Notes: generated from the sequence alone by a model not told the origin. 64,000 nt of DNA from Antedon mediterranea (GCF_964355755.1 NC_092675.1:1956312-2020311); one strand, 5' to 3'; counted from the first letter of the stretch, positions 50,012-61,639 are shown. Numbers and translations: made by a program.

Positions 50012-50488
50012 CTAGAGGGCACCATTACAGGTCCCGTAAACATTAGAATCAAGGTTTGTAATTTCATATACAAGTTTCGACAAAAAACTGACGTCAAATG
50101 ATGCATGCATGTTTAATTTAATATTTGAGAACATTTTAAAAACAATTTGTAATTTATTTTTTGACTGAATTAAATTTGTAAAGTTTATGTATATTCAAAC
50201 TATCTAGTTTATTGAACATGTGAATATTACCTGTCCAACATTGGTACATTTGCATAATTCCTCAACACAGTCCTTATTGGTAGATTTGAATTTATTGCGT
50301 TCACATATTGTATGGTTTACTGGATTTGATGTCAGAAGTGGTGAGAAGGTGGATATACAAAAGTCGTACAGTCTATCTGGTTATGCATAAGAAACATTTC
50401 TTGGGAAGCGCTTACCATTTCGTAAAAGTTTGACAATGTCAAATACATCTGGCGTCGACATTTTACAGGTCTGTTGTGTCTAAGGGAT
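50012..50488 (-). pseudogene. Possible small death-fold (CARD-like) gene or pseudogene
   Basis: Three minus-strand segments (50416-50488 with ATG at 50461, 50231-50376, 50012-50164) join in phase to 114 residues, starting MSTPDVFDIVKLLRN and containing STFSPLLTS, CERNKFKSTNKDCVEELCKC and a hydrophobic C-terminal stretch. The spacing of Leu, Ile and Gly resembles a CARD or death-fold domain, but only as a pattern. An in-frame stop precedes the ATG. Against it: the first intron would be only 39 nt, and reading through it meets an in-frame TAA. It may be a decayed gene, or chance. Confidence 0.25.
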
Positions 50489-50675
50489 CTGAAAAAAATA
50501 TATATATGACTGTGATACACACATTATGTAACAGAAAAAATGGCATAACAAAATGAAAGACAATGTGAAAAAAAGGATAACTTTGCAATACTTTAAACTT
50601 CTGCTGCTTTTTGTATAGGCCTATATATGTTTTTTATACCGAAATAAAATAAAATAAATTACAAAAGGATGACTT

Positions 50676-50934
50676 TCATAAACTACAAACTGAGTAATAA
50701 ACAATACTATTACTAGCCCAGTGAATATGTATCCATAACAGAAACTCCTTGATATTTGTAAAACTGGTTGGGGGTACTGGTATAGAATATGAGCACCCGC
50801 CTTTCATATCTTCAGATGCACTACCTGTACCGTAATATTGCGGTTGCATTGTCAGAATATTGTGTTTCTTCGGGTCCATAGAAAACATACAATAAATTGA
50901 TGTCTTAGCATTTGTTGTTAACACGAAATCGTAA
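50676..50934 (-). other. Unassigned open segment behind a strong acceptor
   Basis: A pyrimidine-rich acceptor (CTTTCTCTTATAG, ending near 50935 on the minus strand) opens a stop-free reading of about 85 codons (starting YDFVLTTNAKTS, including GTGSASEDMKGGCSYS). I do not recognise the protein and cannot connect it in phase with neighbours. It could be a terminal exon, a relic or chance. Confidence 0.2.
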
Positions 50935-51036
50935 CTATAAGAGAAAGAAGAACCAACTTAACATGATTAATTTTATTGTAATATAGTACTGTGATGGCGC
51001 TAGTTACACTCCGTTATGCTCGAGTAATTAATGAAA

Positions 51037-51064
51037 TGACGTAATGCATAAACGGGTATAAATA
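51037..51064 (+). promoter_or_regulatory. Candidate plus-strand promoter: CRE-like site and TATA box
   Basis: TGACGTAA (51037-51044) lies 12 bp before TATAAATA (51057-51064). A start near 51090 would give the Shisa-like gene a 5'UTR of about 600 nt unless a leader intron exists. A second TATA-like word (TATATAAG, near 51360) lies closer to the ATG. Which is used cannot be told from sequence. Confidence 0.4.
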
Positions 51065-51392
51065 GTGAGTAGATGCGAATACGAGAGTCCGGTTTATACA
51101 GCTCAAAAGAACATCGAACTCAAATGTTATTAAACAAAAATCAAATATTCAATTTACCAATCAAGGAAGAGAAAACGAAGTCTGCCCAGAACACACTGTA
51201 TTACTGGCTCTAGCCTACATCTCACATCAACTTCGTGTTGACCAATCATCATTCAGTATACTTTTAAACAAGTAGGCCTACTGAACGTTAATTAATTCCA
51301 TTGCTAACACTATACAGTAGCTTCATTGTTTTTTAATCGGTATTCTTTCCTAGACCAATGTATATAAGAGGCATATTATAATAGATTACGTA

Positions 51393-51554
51393 CAGTGACG
51401 TAACGCAGTGGTCGGATGCCCCTGGTTTATGAACCTAAGAGACCTCATGCGTTTTTAGCCCTCTTCGACATATTTTAATATCTTTTTTACCTCTGAGCAC
51501 TGCTCATGGGCCCCTGTGTTTAGCTAGTGAGAGCTCATAGCCGTTACGCCACTG
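51393..51554 (+). mobile_element. hAT-type MITE upstream of the Shisa-like start
   Basis: 162 bp bounded by terminal inverted repeats CAGTGACGTAACGC and (inverted) CAGTGGCGTAACGG, with a perfect 8-bp target duplication ATTACGTA at 51385-51392 and 51555-51562. The CAGTGGCG termini and 8-bp duplication fit hAT. It lies 139 bp upstream of the ATG at 51693, probably in the leader or promoter. Confidence 0.85.
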
Positions 51555-51692
51555 ATTACGTATCAATCATGGGTATTGATCAGTCAATATTGATCTTTCT
51601 CTTTGGTGTATTGTTATCGTGGAAACTGTTACCAAATGCTGTACTTTCACCCCGATCACAGTGTTTGTAGATCATTTTGTAGTTTTATAACC

Positions 51693-51759
51693 ATGCAACT
51701 ATATAAGGGTGCAGTCATTGTATGTGGCCTCATATATATCATTATAATATTTCCTACAG
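51693..51759 (+). CDS. Shisa-like exon 1: signal peptide
   Basis: ATG in context AACCATGC opens 22 codons, mostly hydrophobic, and ends at donor GTACGT in phase 1. This ATG is chosen because it yields a signal peptide joined in frame to the cysteine-rich exon. Confidence 0.8.
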
Positions 51760-54700
51760 GTACGTGATAGTAGTAGTAATAGTAATTAAACAAAACAAAA
51801 ACATGTAGCTTTCGTACGATCGTAGGCATTAGATAATATAAATCGATGTAGTTATTGTATTTAAACCAACCCATTCTCGTCGGTGCGATAGTCATTGATA
51901 TTAAACAGTGTCTGAGGACAACAAGCCCAACCATATCACATACAATACCACCAAATACGATACCCATTGTACATGTTTGTGATTTGGAAGCATATATATA
52001 GGCATTTTTTTTATAAACTAGTTAAAGCTTAGTAGTAAACTTCGAATAACGGCCTGAAAATGTTAGGACACCCGATTGTGGACCTAATCAAAATGTTAAT
52101 TTGAGTCTGCTGGTTTGCTAATATTGTACTGAATTTTTTGAAAATCCAAATACTTTTAAATTCTGCCGTTTAATGTCATCACAGGATCCAATAATTATTG
52201 ATAATCTATCTAAATATATTTATCATGCTTATAAGTTAAGATATATGTTTTGCTTAGAGAACAAAATTAATTAATTCATTTATCTTGTGACCATAAATTG
52301 CTTTATTTTTCAATGTAATTATTATTTTGTTAATTACTAGGGGCCAGAGGCCTAAAGTAAATAAAGTCAGGCGATAAGCCTGAATGAATGAATGAATGAA
52401 TGAATTTGAATTGATATACACGACGCATATGAGGTTCTCTTATGATTCTTTTGTTTAAACTACATTAATAATAATTTATTTGGAAGCTACACTTTTGAAA
52501 CAATGGCACAGTTCAAGTGTAAGTAAAATAAAAGTTGAAAACAAATGATTTAACAATAACCCTATTTACAAGGAAACTAAAACTAAATTATGTAAAAAAT
52601 ATTTATTAAAAAAAATTACATTAACATTAATATTTTTAAATTTTGTTTCACCAGTATCAAGTGAACTTTGTGAACAGTACTACGATATCGATGGTAACTA
52701 TAGACCAGGTTTGAATTGTACAAGCCATCTTGAAGGTCCATATTGTTGCGGTACACAATACAACAGAACGTGTTGTACAAATCAAAAACATTCGATTTAC
52801 TGGCCTAACAATAAACTCCACAGTATTGGCCAGTCCTTTAATATCAGGTAATTCATTTATATCACTAACTAACAGTGAACATTGATCCTTATAAAAAATA
52901 ATTGTTGATTATGGTGAGGATTTTCCAAATGCTCAATGGTTGTTATCAGTTAATTATAGCAATTAAGATAATATCATAAAGTATACAAGTAATGAATTAT
53001 ATGGATTAGATGGTGAAAATATTTTATGAGTTGAAATATTTAACGAATGGAACATTCTTTCTATTCAGCGAATGGAACATTCTTTCTATTCAACGAATGG
53101 AACATTCTTTCTATTTAACAAATGGAACATTCTTTCTATTAAAAAAACGGAACATTTTTTCCATTAAAAAAACGGAAAATTCTTCCTATATATTCAACAA
53201 ATGGAACATTATTTCTATTCAACGAATACAAAACATTCATTATTTGTTTTTATAACACACCTGCAGTGAATTATGTCATGTCTGTATTGGGCTAGGCCTA
53301 ACCTAGATTCTACAATGGATGAATTTTTCCTCCATGATTCTACACAGACGATAGCGATACAAAAGGTTGCGAGAGAGAGAAATTGATCTAATTCTGTTTT
53401 TCCAACGATTACATTTCTTCTATTGTTTTCTAACGAAATTATAATATTGAATTGTTTTTTATTTCAGCGCTGCAACTGTATTCTTTATTACTTTCTTTTG
53501 CCTCGTTTTAATATTTACCATGTCTATCACATGTTGCTGCTTTCGGTGTTGCCAAGACGATTTGCCACGATATAGTATACATGCCGATGATATAGATACT
53601 GGTAGGTTTACTTTTATTTGCTAATTATACCGACTGCTTAATACCGGTAAAGGTCTTCATTAACAATTCAAATTATACCTTACATTAAATGCAAGTCCAC
53701 GTGCAATTACAATTTCCTTTTATTCCTTTGCGTTGTCGCCAATTTTGATAAAAATGTACAACGCAAATATAACCTGACATTTAAATTAATTCTTTTTACA
53801 AAAAGTTTCGACATATCTCTTTTTACTTGTATGAATGCTAAAGGGTGATTTGCAATCTCTCAATTACCGCGACGTTTTGACATTCTTTGAACTGTGTTTC
53901 GTCCAAATTGAAATGTTGAAAACATATCGGCGGTGTTACCCGTTAGAATTGTAGTCCGAAAGTGTCTATAAACTAATACGGAAAACATATAAATAATTAT
54001 GGTAACAGAGTTGTTATTTTTTTCCTTAATTGATTATGTAAGCAACGTTTCTACCGCTTTATGTGACAAAAAATGTGATGTGCCCATATATGGACATGGT
54101 GATGTCATATCACTACCATACTTGGGCATATCACTACCATATTTTGGCACATCACACGTTTTGGTCTACTAGCGTTCCTGCTTCCAGTTTTAGAGACGGT
54201 TCGTCATTTCACTATTAAATAATATGCTGCCCTCTAAAACAGTGTTGTAATGATTCTCCAAGATTTCAGGATAAATTGAAGAAGAGCCATTTAAAAATGT
54301 ATTTAGCACTTATTTTATATTTACCTTTGACCTTTGGAATGTATTTACCTGTAGGATAATGGATTAATGAAACATCAACAGTATATGTTTACATCTAAAG
54401 ACAACCTCAGACAGCGTCGTCGATAGAAAATTAAACATGTTTAAAGTTCTCCCAACGACCTAAAAACTACGCCTCGTACGATGCTGAGTTAGCCTTACTA
54501 ATAAAACTACGGTCAGGTGACACTTGCCTAATCTCCATTCATTTTCCTATTTCAGATTCAGATGATGAAAATCTAGCAAGTGGAGGTTTTGATTGGGATG
54601 ACTCAGCACACAACTCTTTAAAATCATTTGTCGATGATGAAAATGATACAAAAAATGACAAAAACCAAGAAAACATTGATAGCAATGAAGATACTGAAAA

Positions 54701-54791
54701 TGCTACTGAACTCGACCCGCTAAATAGACAAACTCAACGACAAGATGACTTAAGATCAAGTGAGACTAACAAATCCGAAGGGACCTGTTGA
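51693..54791 (+). CDS. Shisa-like small transmembrane protein (4 exons)
   Basis: Exons 51693-51759, 52655-52847, 53468-53601 and 54556-54791 join in phase (1, 2, 1) into 630 nt, 209 residues plus stop. They encode a signal peptide (GAVIVCGLIYIIIIFPT); an extracellular domain with the Shisa cysteine signature (CEQYYDIDG, CCGTQYNRTCC); a transmembrane helix (VFFITFFCLVLIFTMSI) with a CCCFRCC stop; and an acidic, Ser/Asn-rich tail ending TC. Shisa proteins control maturation or trafficking of other receptors (Frizzled, FGFR, AMPA receptors). The ligand or client here is unknown. Divergently arranged with the SRCR/Ig receptor gene. Confidence 0.85.
52330..52408 (+). mobile_element. SINE/LINE 3' tail relic in Shisa intron 1
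   Basis: GGGGCCAGAGGCCTAAAGTAAATAAAG then a GAAT tandem tail (52381-52408). Resembles the 3' ends of other non-LTR insertions here. Confidence 0.35.
52655..52847 (+). CDS. Shisa-like exon 2: extracellular cysteine-rich domain
   Basis: Acceptor TTTCACCAG, donor GTAATT, phase 1 in and 2 out. Carries SSELCEQYYDIDGNYRPG, NC, YCCGTQYNRTCC: the Shisa pattern C-YY...C...CCG-x-C-like-CC. The Tyr-Asn-Arg replaces the usual Cys-x-x-Arg-Tyr stretch. Confidence 0.85.
53042..53236 (+). repeat. 25-bp minisatellite in Shisa intron 2
   Basis: About seven copies of AACGAATGGAACATTCTTTC-TATTC, decaying toward the right end. The frame reading through it (NGTFFL...) is repeat-derived. Confidence 0.75.
53468..53601 (+). 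CDS. Shisa-like exon 3: transmembrane segment
   Basis: Acceptor TTTATTTCAG. Encodes the single transmembrane helix followed by cysteines (TCCCFRCCQDD) that could be palmitoylated. Exit phase 1 at GTAGGT. Confidence 0.85.
54056..54165 (+). mobile_element. MITE family M1 copy without termini
   Basis: Interior only: TGTGACAAAAAATGTGATGTGCC through two CACTACCATA..TTGGGCATAT units to GGCACATCACACG. In Shisa intron 3. Confidence 0.65.
54185..54555 (+). repeat. Source copy of a duplicated Shisa intron-3 segment
   Basis: Shares ATAATATGCTGCCCTCTAAAA, TGTATTTAGCACTTATTTTATAT and GGAATGTATTTACCTGTAGG with 56885-57207, and both end CCATTCATTTTCCT just before the exon-4 acceptor. Confidence 0.7.
54556..54791 (+). 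CDS. Shisa-like exon 4: cytoplasmic tail
   Basis: Acceptor CCTATTTCAG. Acidic, low-complexity tail rich in Asp, Asn and Ser (DSDDENLASGG, DDENDTKND) with stop TGA at 54789-54791. It lacks the Pro/Tyr-rich WW-binding motifs of some Shisa members. Confidence 0.8.
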
Positions 54792-55155
54792 TCATCAAAG
54801 ACTTATAGCAAATATTGGCATCAATTTAAGTATTATTAAAAACGTACATACATGGAACAAACATGGAAACTTGTAATGTCTACAATGTATTTTGAGGCTT
54901 CGTTCTTCTAACGCGTTAGCAGAGTTTTAGTAACGACAAACAGAGGATTTAAATTCAAATGAAACTAACGAAACTGAACCTGTTGAATCATAAAACTACA
55001 AGGAATAATTTTTTGAAAAAACACATTTGACATAACTTGAAATTGTAATTATATTAATTTTAATCATACATAATTGACACGTGATATACGTACAATCTTC
55101 ATATAGGCCCACGAGGCGTCGTTGGCAGAGTATAGAGAGATATGGGACAGTTTAA

Positions 55156-56237
55156 AATGGACCTGAAATGGAATTTCACACATGTTATTTAAATGTATCA
55201 AATTAACACAAACCCCTACAAATAAAAACAAAATGTATAGTATTTTGAGTAAAAACGAAATTTTAAGATACCATGGTAAATTAGCGAAAATTACTCACGC
55301 CATTGCAATATTCTATTTCAACGGCCGTCGGAAGCCTCTATATTCACGACGTCACATATACACACGGTGATATCGAGAGCGTGTATGCCGCCCGATAGTC
55401 AGTGAATGATCGACGGCCTGGAAAGATACGCGAAGCGTTGACACTAATACTAATTTATCGTTTTATTTGTTCTAAAACCCGAATTTAGAAGGCCTAGTAC
55501 CTCCCAAACCTTTACTAGGCCTAGGCCCCCCAATCCAGCGCGCGGAGTCGATCCACCACCTACATCATGCGGCGAGGCTCCGTTTCATGTGCATCCAAGG
55601 ACCAAAGCGATATCAACAAGTTGCTGCGCTCATTGTCAAGCCAAAGTAAAATATGAATAAAATTCGGTCGTTTTCGAACTGCCTGATTCGTGACAAATAA
55701 ATTATCATCTCATATTACTAATTTAATTCTGCTAAACTAAAAACTAAAGAAACTAACACATTTTAGCAGTATAAATTACGAACGATATACAAAATACACG
55801 AACGGAAAATATGGATACGCATCATTGCGCACGGAGCTGTATCCCTGACAACGTTGCCAGGCCAACTTCGGTATTGCCAGAAAAAAACCGTTGATTTTAA
55901 GATTTTAAATCGTCATTTACTCGATGAATAACCGTTTATACGGTAATAATTTTATCTAAAAAAATTCTAAATACGTTTCTGCAAATGCACAAGCATTTTT
56001 TAGAAAATACTCCATAGATTTCAAGAGTTATAGCCAAAAAACTGCAAATTGTCCATTGGAGGGATAGGAATATATTCGCAAAGTGACGTCACCCACGAAT
56101 TTTTTTGATTTTCAAATGGGGCTTTCCTCAAAAGGGCCAATTTATATTTTGTAACAATATACATTCTAGCAACACCCAATAGCCCCCAAAACATCATTCT
56201 AAAATGAAAAAAATCGAAAATCCATTTCAGGTCCATT
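55156..56237 (+). mobile_element. TTAA-target non-autonomous DNA transposon
   Basis: 1082 bp flanked by TTAA (55152-55155, 56238-56241) with 17-bp perfect terminal inverted repeats AATGGACCTGAAATGGA. TTAA duplications are typical of piggyBac and Kolobok groups. The termini do not settle which. No transposase frame. Confidence 0.75.
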
Positions 56238-56884
56238 TTAAATGCTCATAAGAATTGTATTTCCGATGTTTCGTCCTGACCTTAGGCTGATGTTAAAATA
56301 TAATCAGAAATCATGAAAGTACCAAGTCCAAGAATATCACTTAAAAGCTGAGGAAAAACACTCAAAAAGACACGTATTTATAAGATTTTGCCATTGTTGT
56401 AGAATTACTTTGGTTTTTAGTTAGGGCCTACAGCATAAAGTTTTATACTCTTTCGCGCCCAAAACCCATTACAATTCAATGTTGTTATAGATTGCTTAAC
56501 ATTTAAATTAATACTAAATACTTTACAGAAGAAGTAGTCATGCAAAATATCATGCTAATTATTTTATATTAATCTTAGCTTTTGAAGTTTCATGAGAGAA
56601 ATAGTGAACAGACGTCTACCTTCGAACTGGTTAGGCATAATATGATCATAACCGGGCGCTAATTACTGTGCTTGTTTATTTCTAATGCGGCGAGTTAAAT
56701 TTTCAAAAAGTGTTGTTCAATTAATATTTTACAAACAATTTACTCAACTTACTATATGGCAGAGTTTGTGAGTAGTAAAGAAAATAACGGAACATCTGTG
56801 TAGGAGCTAGGCCCAATCTGTATTTTAAAACTCTACCGGTAGTAACCGCATACCATAGGGATATGCTCTGCAATCTGGGCCTAG

Positions 56885-57207
56885 CCAGTTTTAGCGACGA
56901 CATCATCACGGTTCGTTATTTCCCTATTGAATAATATGCTGCCCTCTAAAAAACTGTTGTAATAATTCTAAACGCCAAGATTTCAGGATAAATTCAAGGA
57001 CACAATAAGAGTCATTAAAAAAATGTATTTAGCACTTATTTTATATTGACTTTTGACATTTGGAATGTATTTACCTGTAGGATAATGGGTTAATGAAACA
57101 TCAAAAGCATACGATAAACAACTCAAGTTCAACTGTAAGTAGGTTACATCTAATAAAACTTATAAGGTTACTGGTGACACTGGCCTGATTTCCATTCATT
57201 TTCCTAA
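56885..57207 (+). repeat. Duplicated piece of Shisa intron 3
   Basis: Diverged second copy of 54185-54555. It stops at the point where exon 4 would begin, and no Shisa-like coding sequence follows, so either the exon was not included or it has decayed. Confidence 0.65.
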
Positions 57208-57959
57208 ATAGTCAATAATCCTTAGGTACTTTCTAGAAATGTATGTAAATATTTTAACTTAATAACCTCCTGTCGTGTATAAAATGTTCTTTGCTTTACA
57301 TTATTTAAACAAGTGTAAATAAGTTTTACGGGGAAACGATCCAGATTACAGCATTTAGTAAACTCTCTCTCTCTGTGTCACAAATAAAGCACTATTATCC
57401 ACTTCCTTAGAATGGCGTCACAAATTTATACAATTGTCAATGTTTCTGGATTAATTAATTCATTATTTATTACTTTATGTGCGTGTTGTATTTGTTCAAT
57501 CGACGGCCTTTCTTCATGCTTTTCAGAAGTGATGACGTAATAACAACTTATCGTGTGCTAATATGAATTTGGTGAAAATTAGAGTTTCGACACAGAACCG
57601 TCATACGTATTTTAATTAATAATTTGCTTTAGACAAAATATAATTAATAGTTCAAGATTTCTATAGAGGTGCAACGACTAAAACAGTCAAATATGTTTGA
57701 AACGAGTTTAATTGCGTCATTTCAAAGATAAATGTTCCTGTCTTACATAAAACGCTTCCAGTTTTATAATCAATCAAGTGATGACGCCTTTAACACTAAG
57801 ATTAGAAGTCAGCGGGACTAAGCTCTTATGACATATATAATAGTTTACATAGAAAACGGCAGAAAGATGTAAGCCCTGAGCTAAATAGCAGAAACAGGAT
57901 AACGTTGACCCTATAAACCTCACGTCTGCAGTAATACATGTAGTCATATATTACACTTA

Positions 57960-58847
57960 GGGCCTGTTTCTGCTGAGCAGAAATAATCGATTATTAACCG
58001 TTTATTTTTTTAATCGATTATTTTTGGGCAGCAGAAACGGCGCAAAATAAAATAACCGATTAAAAATAACCGATTAAAAACACTCAATCCATTGCGTGTT
58101 TTAATCGATTATTTCTTGTTTTAACCGATTATTGCGGAGCAGTTTTGAGCTGCAACACAAATAGCGATTATTGACCTCACTTTGACCTCTAGAGTATGAC
58201 AAACTTATTCACGTCACAAAGCATGCTGTTTATTTGCGCGATATCGACGACGATCTGCAAAACCACGATCGCGATGTAGACCGAATAAAAATCAAATGTT
58301 AAACATTTGATTTTTATTATTTTGTGGGGGAGAATTATACCGAGAGACTCCGGGATTCTGTGTTACAAGTACACCCGTTACATACCACCAGTTCAGGCTA
58401 ACGATGTTTTACATGTCATTTGTTAGTAGGCCTGTTGTCTGTTGACTTGTTTCGGTAGAAATATAATAGCCTCTAGGCCTAGCAGGCCGAAGGTAGAACC
58501 AACGAACGGCGAAACGAACCTTTTTCGCCGACGTGTCCTTATTAATATAACATCATCGGTAGTAGGCCTAGATGTTTATTTTAGAAATAATAAAGCTTTA
58601 CGTAAGAGTAATTTTTAATCCTACATGTGAGAGTTTTAGGCAGCGATAGGATGTAAACAAACCAACTCTCATCGGCCTTTCATAACTTGAACTGCGCTGT
58701 GGGGGAATGATGACGTGATTTTAAAAACCGATTACCTGAATAACCGATTAAAGTCGTAGCAATTTTCAATTGCAACGCGATTATTTTTGTGGTTTGCGGT
58801 GACTGGAAAAAATCGATTATTTTGATTTTTTCAGCAGAAACAGACCC
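57960..58847 (+). mobile_element. PIF/Harbinger-type MITE
   Basis: 888 bp with terminal inverted repeats GGGCCTGTTTCTGCTG and (inverted) GGGTCTGTTTCTGCTG and TTA target duplication (57957-57959, 58848-58850). The interior has many CGATTATT/AACCGATTA words and a perfect hairpin (CAAATG-TTAA-CATTTG) near 58285-58322. No transposase frame. Confidence 0.8.
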
Positions 58848-59129
58848 TTAGCTAAGTACTATGATGTTTAACAAAACAAATTTAGAATGTGTCTTATTAG
58901 TGCGGTACTTATTATATCGTTTTTTAATTAACTATCAATGAATGAATTTCCTTTTCGAAGACTTTAAGTGAGAATTTGATTTAGGAGTTTTGTTTTAATA
59001 TTAGTAAAAAGATAATATTTTGGCACATATGGCGTTTCATACGTATACTACTTAGAGTTTGGAATTTCAGACAAAAATCGAAATAAACAAGAAATATTTC
59101 TTACAAAAAACGCTGCTCGCTTATCGAAA

Positions 59130-59330
59130 AATATTTTTTATTTCAAATGTTTTTGAATGTTTCATTTTATTGTCACATAATAGTTATTTTACATGAAAAA
59201 ATGTAATTTAAAGCAAAAAATACTTAAATTGTCTGTCAGACAATGGGTTTTGGGTTTCTTTTCTTTTTTTATATGTGAATAAATATTACTTTTTTGTTAC
59301 AGAAGTGAATACTCAATTTCTGTCACTTTA
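59130..59330 (+). repeat. M2 family arm
   Basis: Shares TTGTCTGTCAGACAATGG, TTTTTATATGTGAATAAATATT and TACAGAAGTGAAT with 33870-33970. The first of these is itself a short palindrome. Confidence 0.45.
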
Positions 59331-60480
59331 GTTAATTTTATTACTAAGGTCAAATCTGGGGGTCACTTCATCACCCTAGATATTTAAATTGTGAAGTATC
59401 CTATTACAAACATAAACTTTAATGGACTGTTTCGATAATAATTCAATGAATATCTGACAGTGAATATACCAGAAATGCTTAGGGATTTGTAATTTTAGCA
59501 TGACATGTCCTAATAGACTCTTTCCCAGACGTTTTTTTTGGGTCTACTGTAGCAGCTGGAATCAATAAATCATAGTGGAGTTTCCATTTTCACAAAACTG
59601 TCTGTCCTTAGAACTATAACTGCTGCTTGCTTTAGCTTCTGATTGAGTAGCCCTAATGGGACGTAGCGGGCTAGAGCAGCAGCGTGAAAAAAGACTATGA
59701 ATACAGACTTGGGGCAAGTCTAGGTTATGATCAGTAGGCCGTATTGCAGTGTAATGATACATCGTTTGAGCAGTGTCACTTTCAGATTGTAGTTCTTTGG
59801 TACGTTTTTATGTATTTGATGTGCTGAAAATATTCATACACAAAACTGGGTTGAAAGGCAAGAGTATTGGGTTAGATTCAGCATCAATCTATTTTCTAAC
59901 AACATTTGCATATAATAATTCCTAAAAGTTGCGAAACGTAACACTTGTTGGAAGCAAACATCTATACTTAATAGGAAAACATTTCTTAAAAATTATTAGA
60001 CCAAAATGTTTACAATATTGTAAAGTACGAAGAACTTAGATGATATACTGTGCTAACACATTTAGTAAAACTGTGAAGTTGGTTTCAATGAACAAAACGA
60101 CAAAACATTTGCAGGTGTAAAGTTGTTAAGAAACATTTCAACAGTCAATAATCTAATTGTATACTCTTATTCAGTAACGTTATAAGTGTTCTCAATTATC
60201 ACCGGAGCAAATATCAATCAATTGACAGATTACTAGTTGAGAATTTAGCTTGAGATGGTATAGTTGCCAAACCTGAGATTGAAAAAGGGAAAGAAAAAAA
60301 AAAAAAACATACCCGTCAAAACACTGAATAATGATATTATTCGCAAGTAAGATTAGGCAACCTTTGCTTTCACAATATAATTAAATTATTTAAATAAATT
60401 TCTATTTAGAACTAAAAATAAGCACAATGTTATAAGAACATAAATAAAAGTGAAAGTGAATTGTGACGCGTTAGTCTACT

Positions 60481-60860
60481 CAGGGAGTTGGTCTACTGTA
60501 CATGAGCACAATGTGTCGACGACACATAACAACTTTCTTCACTGGTAGGCCTAAGGGTCCCTTCGTGTCGTACAGCTGCAACCAACCGGCGCTCACGACA
60601 CAGAGCCGAGATGAACCACACCAGAATAACTTCCTACTCTTCCGAAAGATGCACTTTTTTTCTAAATGTAAATATTTAAATGGCGGAATATCTTCACCTG
60701 CAGTCTACTAGGCTGAATTGCGCACATGTGTGGACGACGCATACTACAACTTTCTACTCCCCTAAGGGTCACTTTGGTGTCGAGTGATGGCCCCAAACAA
60801 TGTGTACACCGAGCTGAGCCTCCAGTTCTAAATCCGAGAAGACTTGATCGAGGAGAGCAT
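60481..60860 (+). repeat. Diverged tandem duplication, ~220-bp period
   Basis: CGACACATAACAACTTTCTTC...CTAAGGGTCCCTTCGTGTCG (60515-60575) resembles CGACGCATACTACAACTTTC...CTAAGGGTCACTTTGGTGTCG (60733-60783). Short frames across it have no recognisable domain. Confidence 0.45.
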
Positions 60861-61288
60861 TGAACCCTTGCCGATTGCAACGTCCCTGTCTCACCTATAA
60901 TTTCTCCCCAAGCAAAGCAATCAGCTTTTGATACCAGATTCAGTAGCTGGAAAATGACCTTTCTTCGGAATTACATAATGTCAGTGTTTTAACTCTGAAT
61001 CCTGACATCAAGAAACATTGATAAAACAATAATTTGACTCTGTGGTGAAAAAAGAATTTATTGTAAGGATGATACCGGCAATAGGCTAAATCTGAACAAT
61101 TAATATGCAGGGCCATTTCCCCACCCGTTCATTTTCTTTTCTTTTGATGTGTTACCACAATATACATATTTGATCTACCAACAGGATAGATAAATATTAT
61201 GTATGTGATGTATGCGTCAGATCAAGGCAATCAAGTAACAAGAAACTGAGCTCGCCCTGCCAAGATAGGAACTCGTAACAGTCCTTTG

Positions 61289-61394
61289 ATCTTATGTCTG
61301 GCTGCGACAAATACCAACAATACTGTACTATGTACATGTTCTTGGGCGTGAAATTGATCGTGTCGCAGCCACAGATAAACCATTTGATCGCCGG
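61289..61394 (+). repeat. Small foldback
   Basis: GATCTTATGTCTGGCTGCGACA pairs with TGTCGCAGCCACAGATAAACC about 55 bp downstream. Possibly a short inverted-repeat element or a structured transcript. Confidence 0.45.
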
Positions 61395-61639
61395 AGCTCA
61401 CATTCCCTTTGTTGAATTTCCTTGATCAAAACAAGTAGTTAAATTGAATTTTATATTAAACCGGTTTACCTTAATGTTGAATTAATGTACACATATGTAA
61501 TCAGTGCTAAACACCTTGTATAACTACGTTTGATCAAATATACAAATAATTCATATATAATTAAGATGAATAACATAATTGAAGTTTAATCTGTCGACAA
61601 CGTTTGCAGGTGTTTGTTATTTGTAAACTTTCAAAATCA

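Larger units (their letters stand above)
58851..61639. other. No gene recognised
   Basis: Contains an M2 arm, the diverged tandem duplication and the small foldback. Short frames have no recognisable domain or splice context. Confidence 0.5.

Noticed and set aside
49928-50376. Complement C3-like C-terminus (CVEELCKC resembling the end of C3/C4 proteins)
   Set aside because: Only one short motif fits. The next segment has stops in the required frame, and the in-phase joining gives a different small protein.
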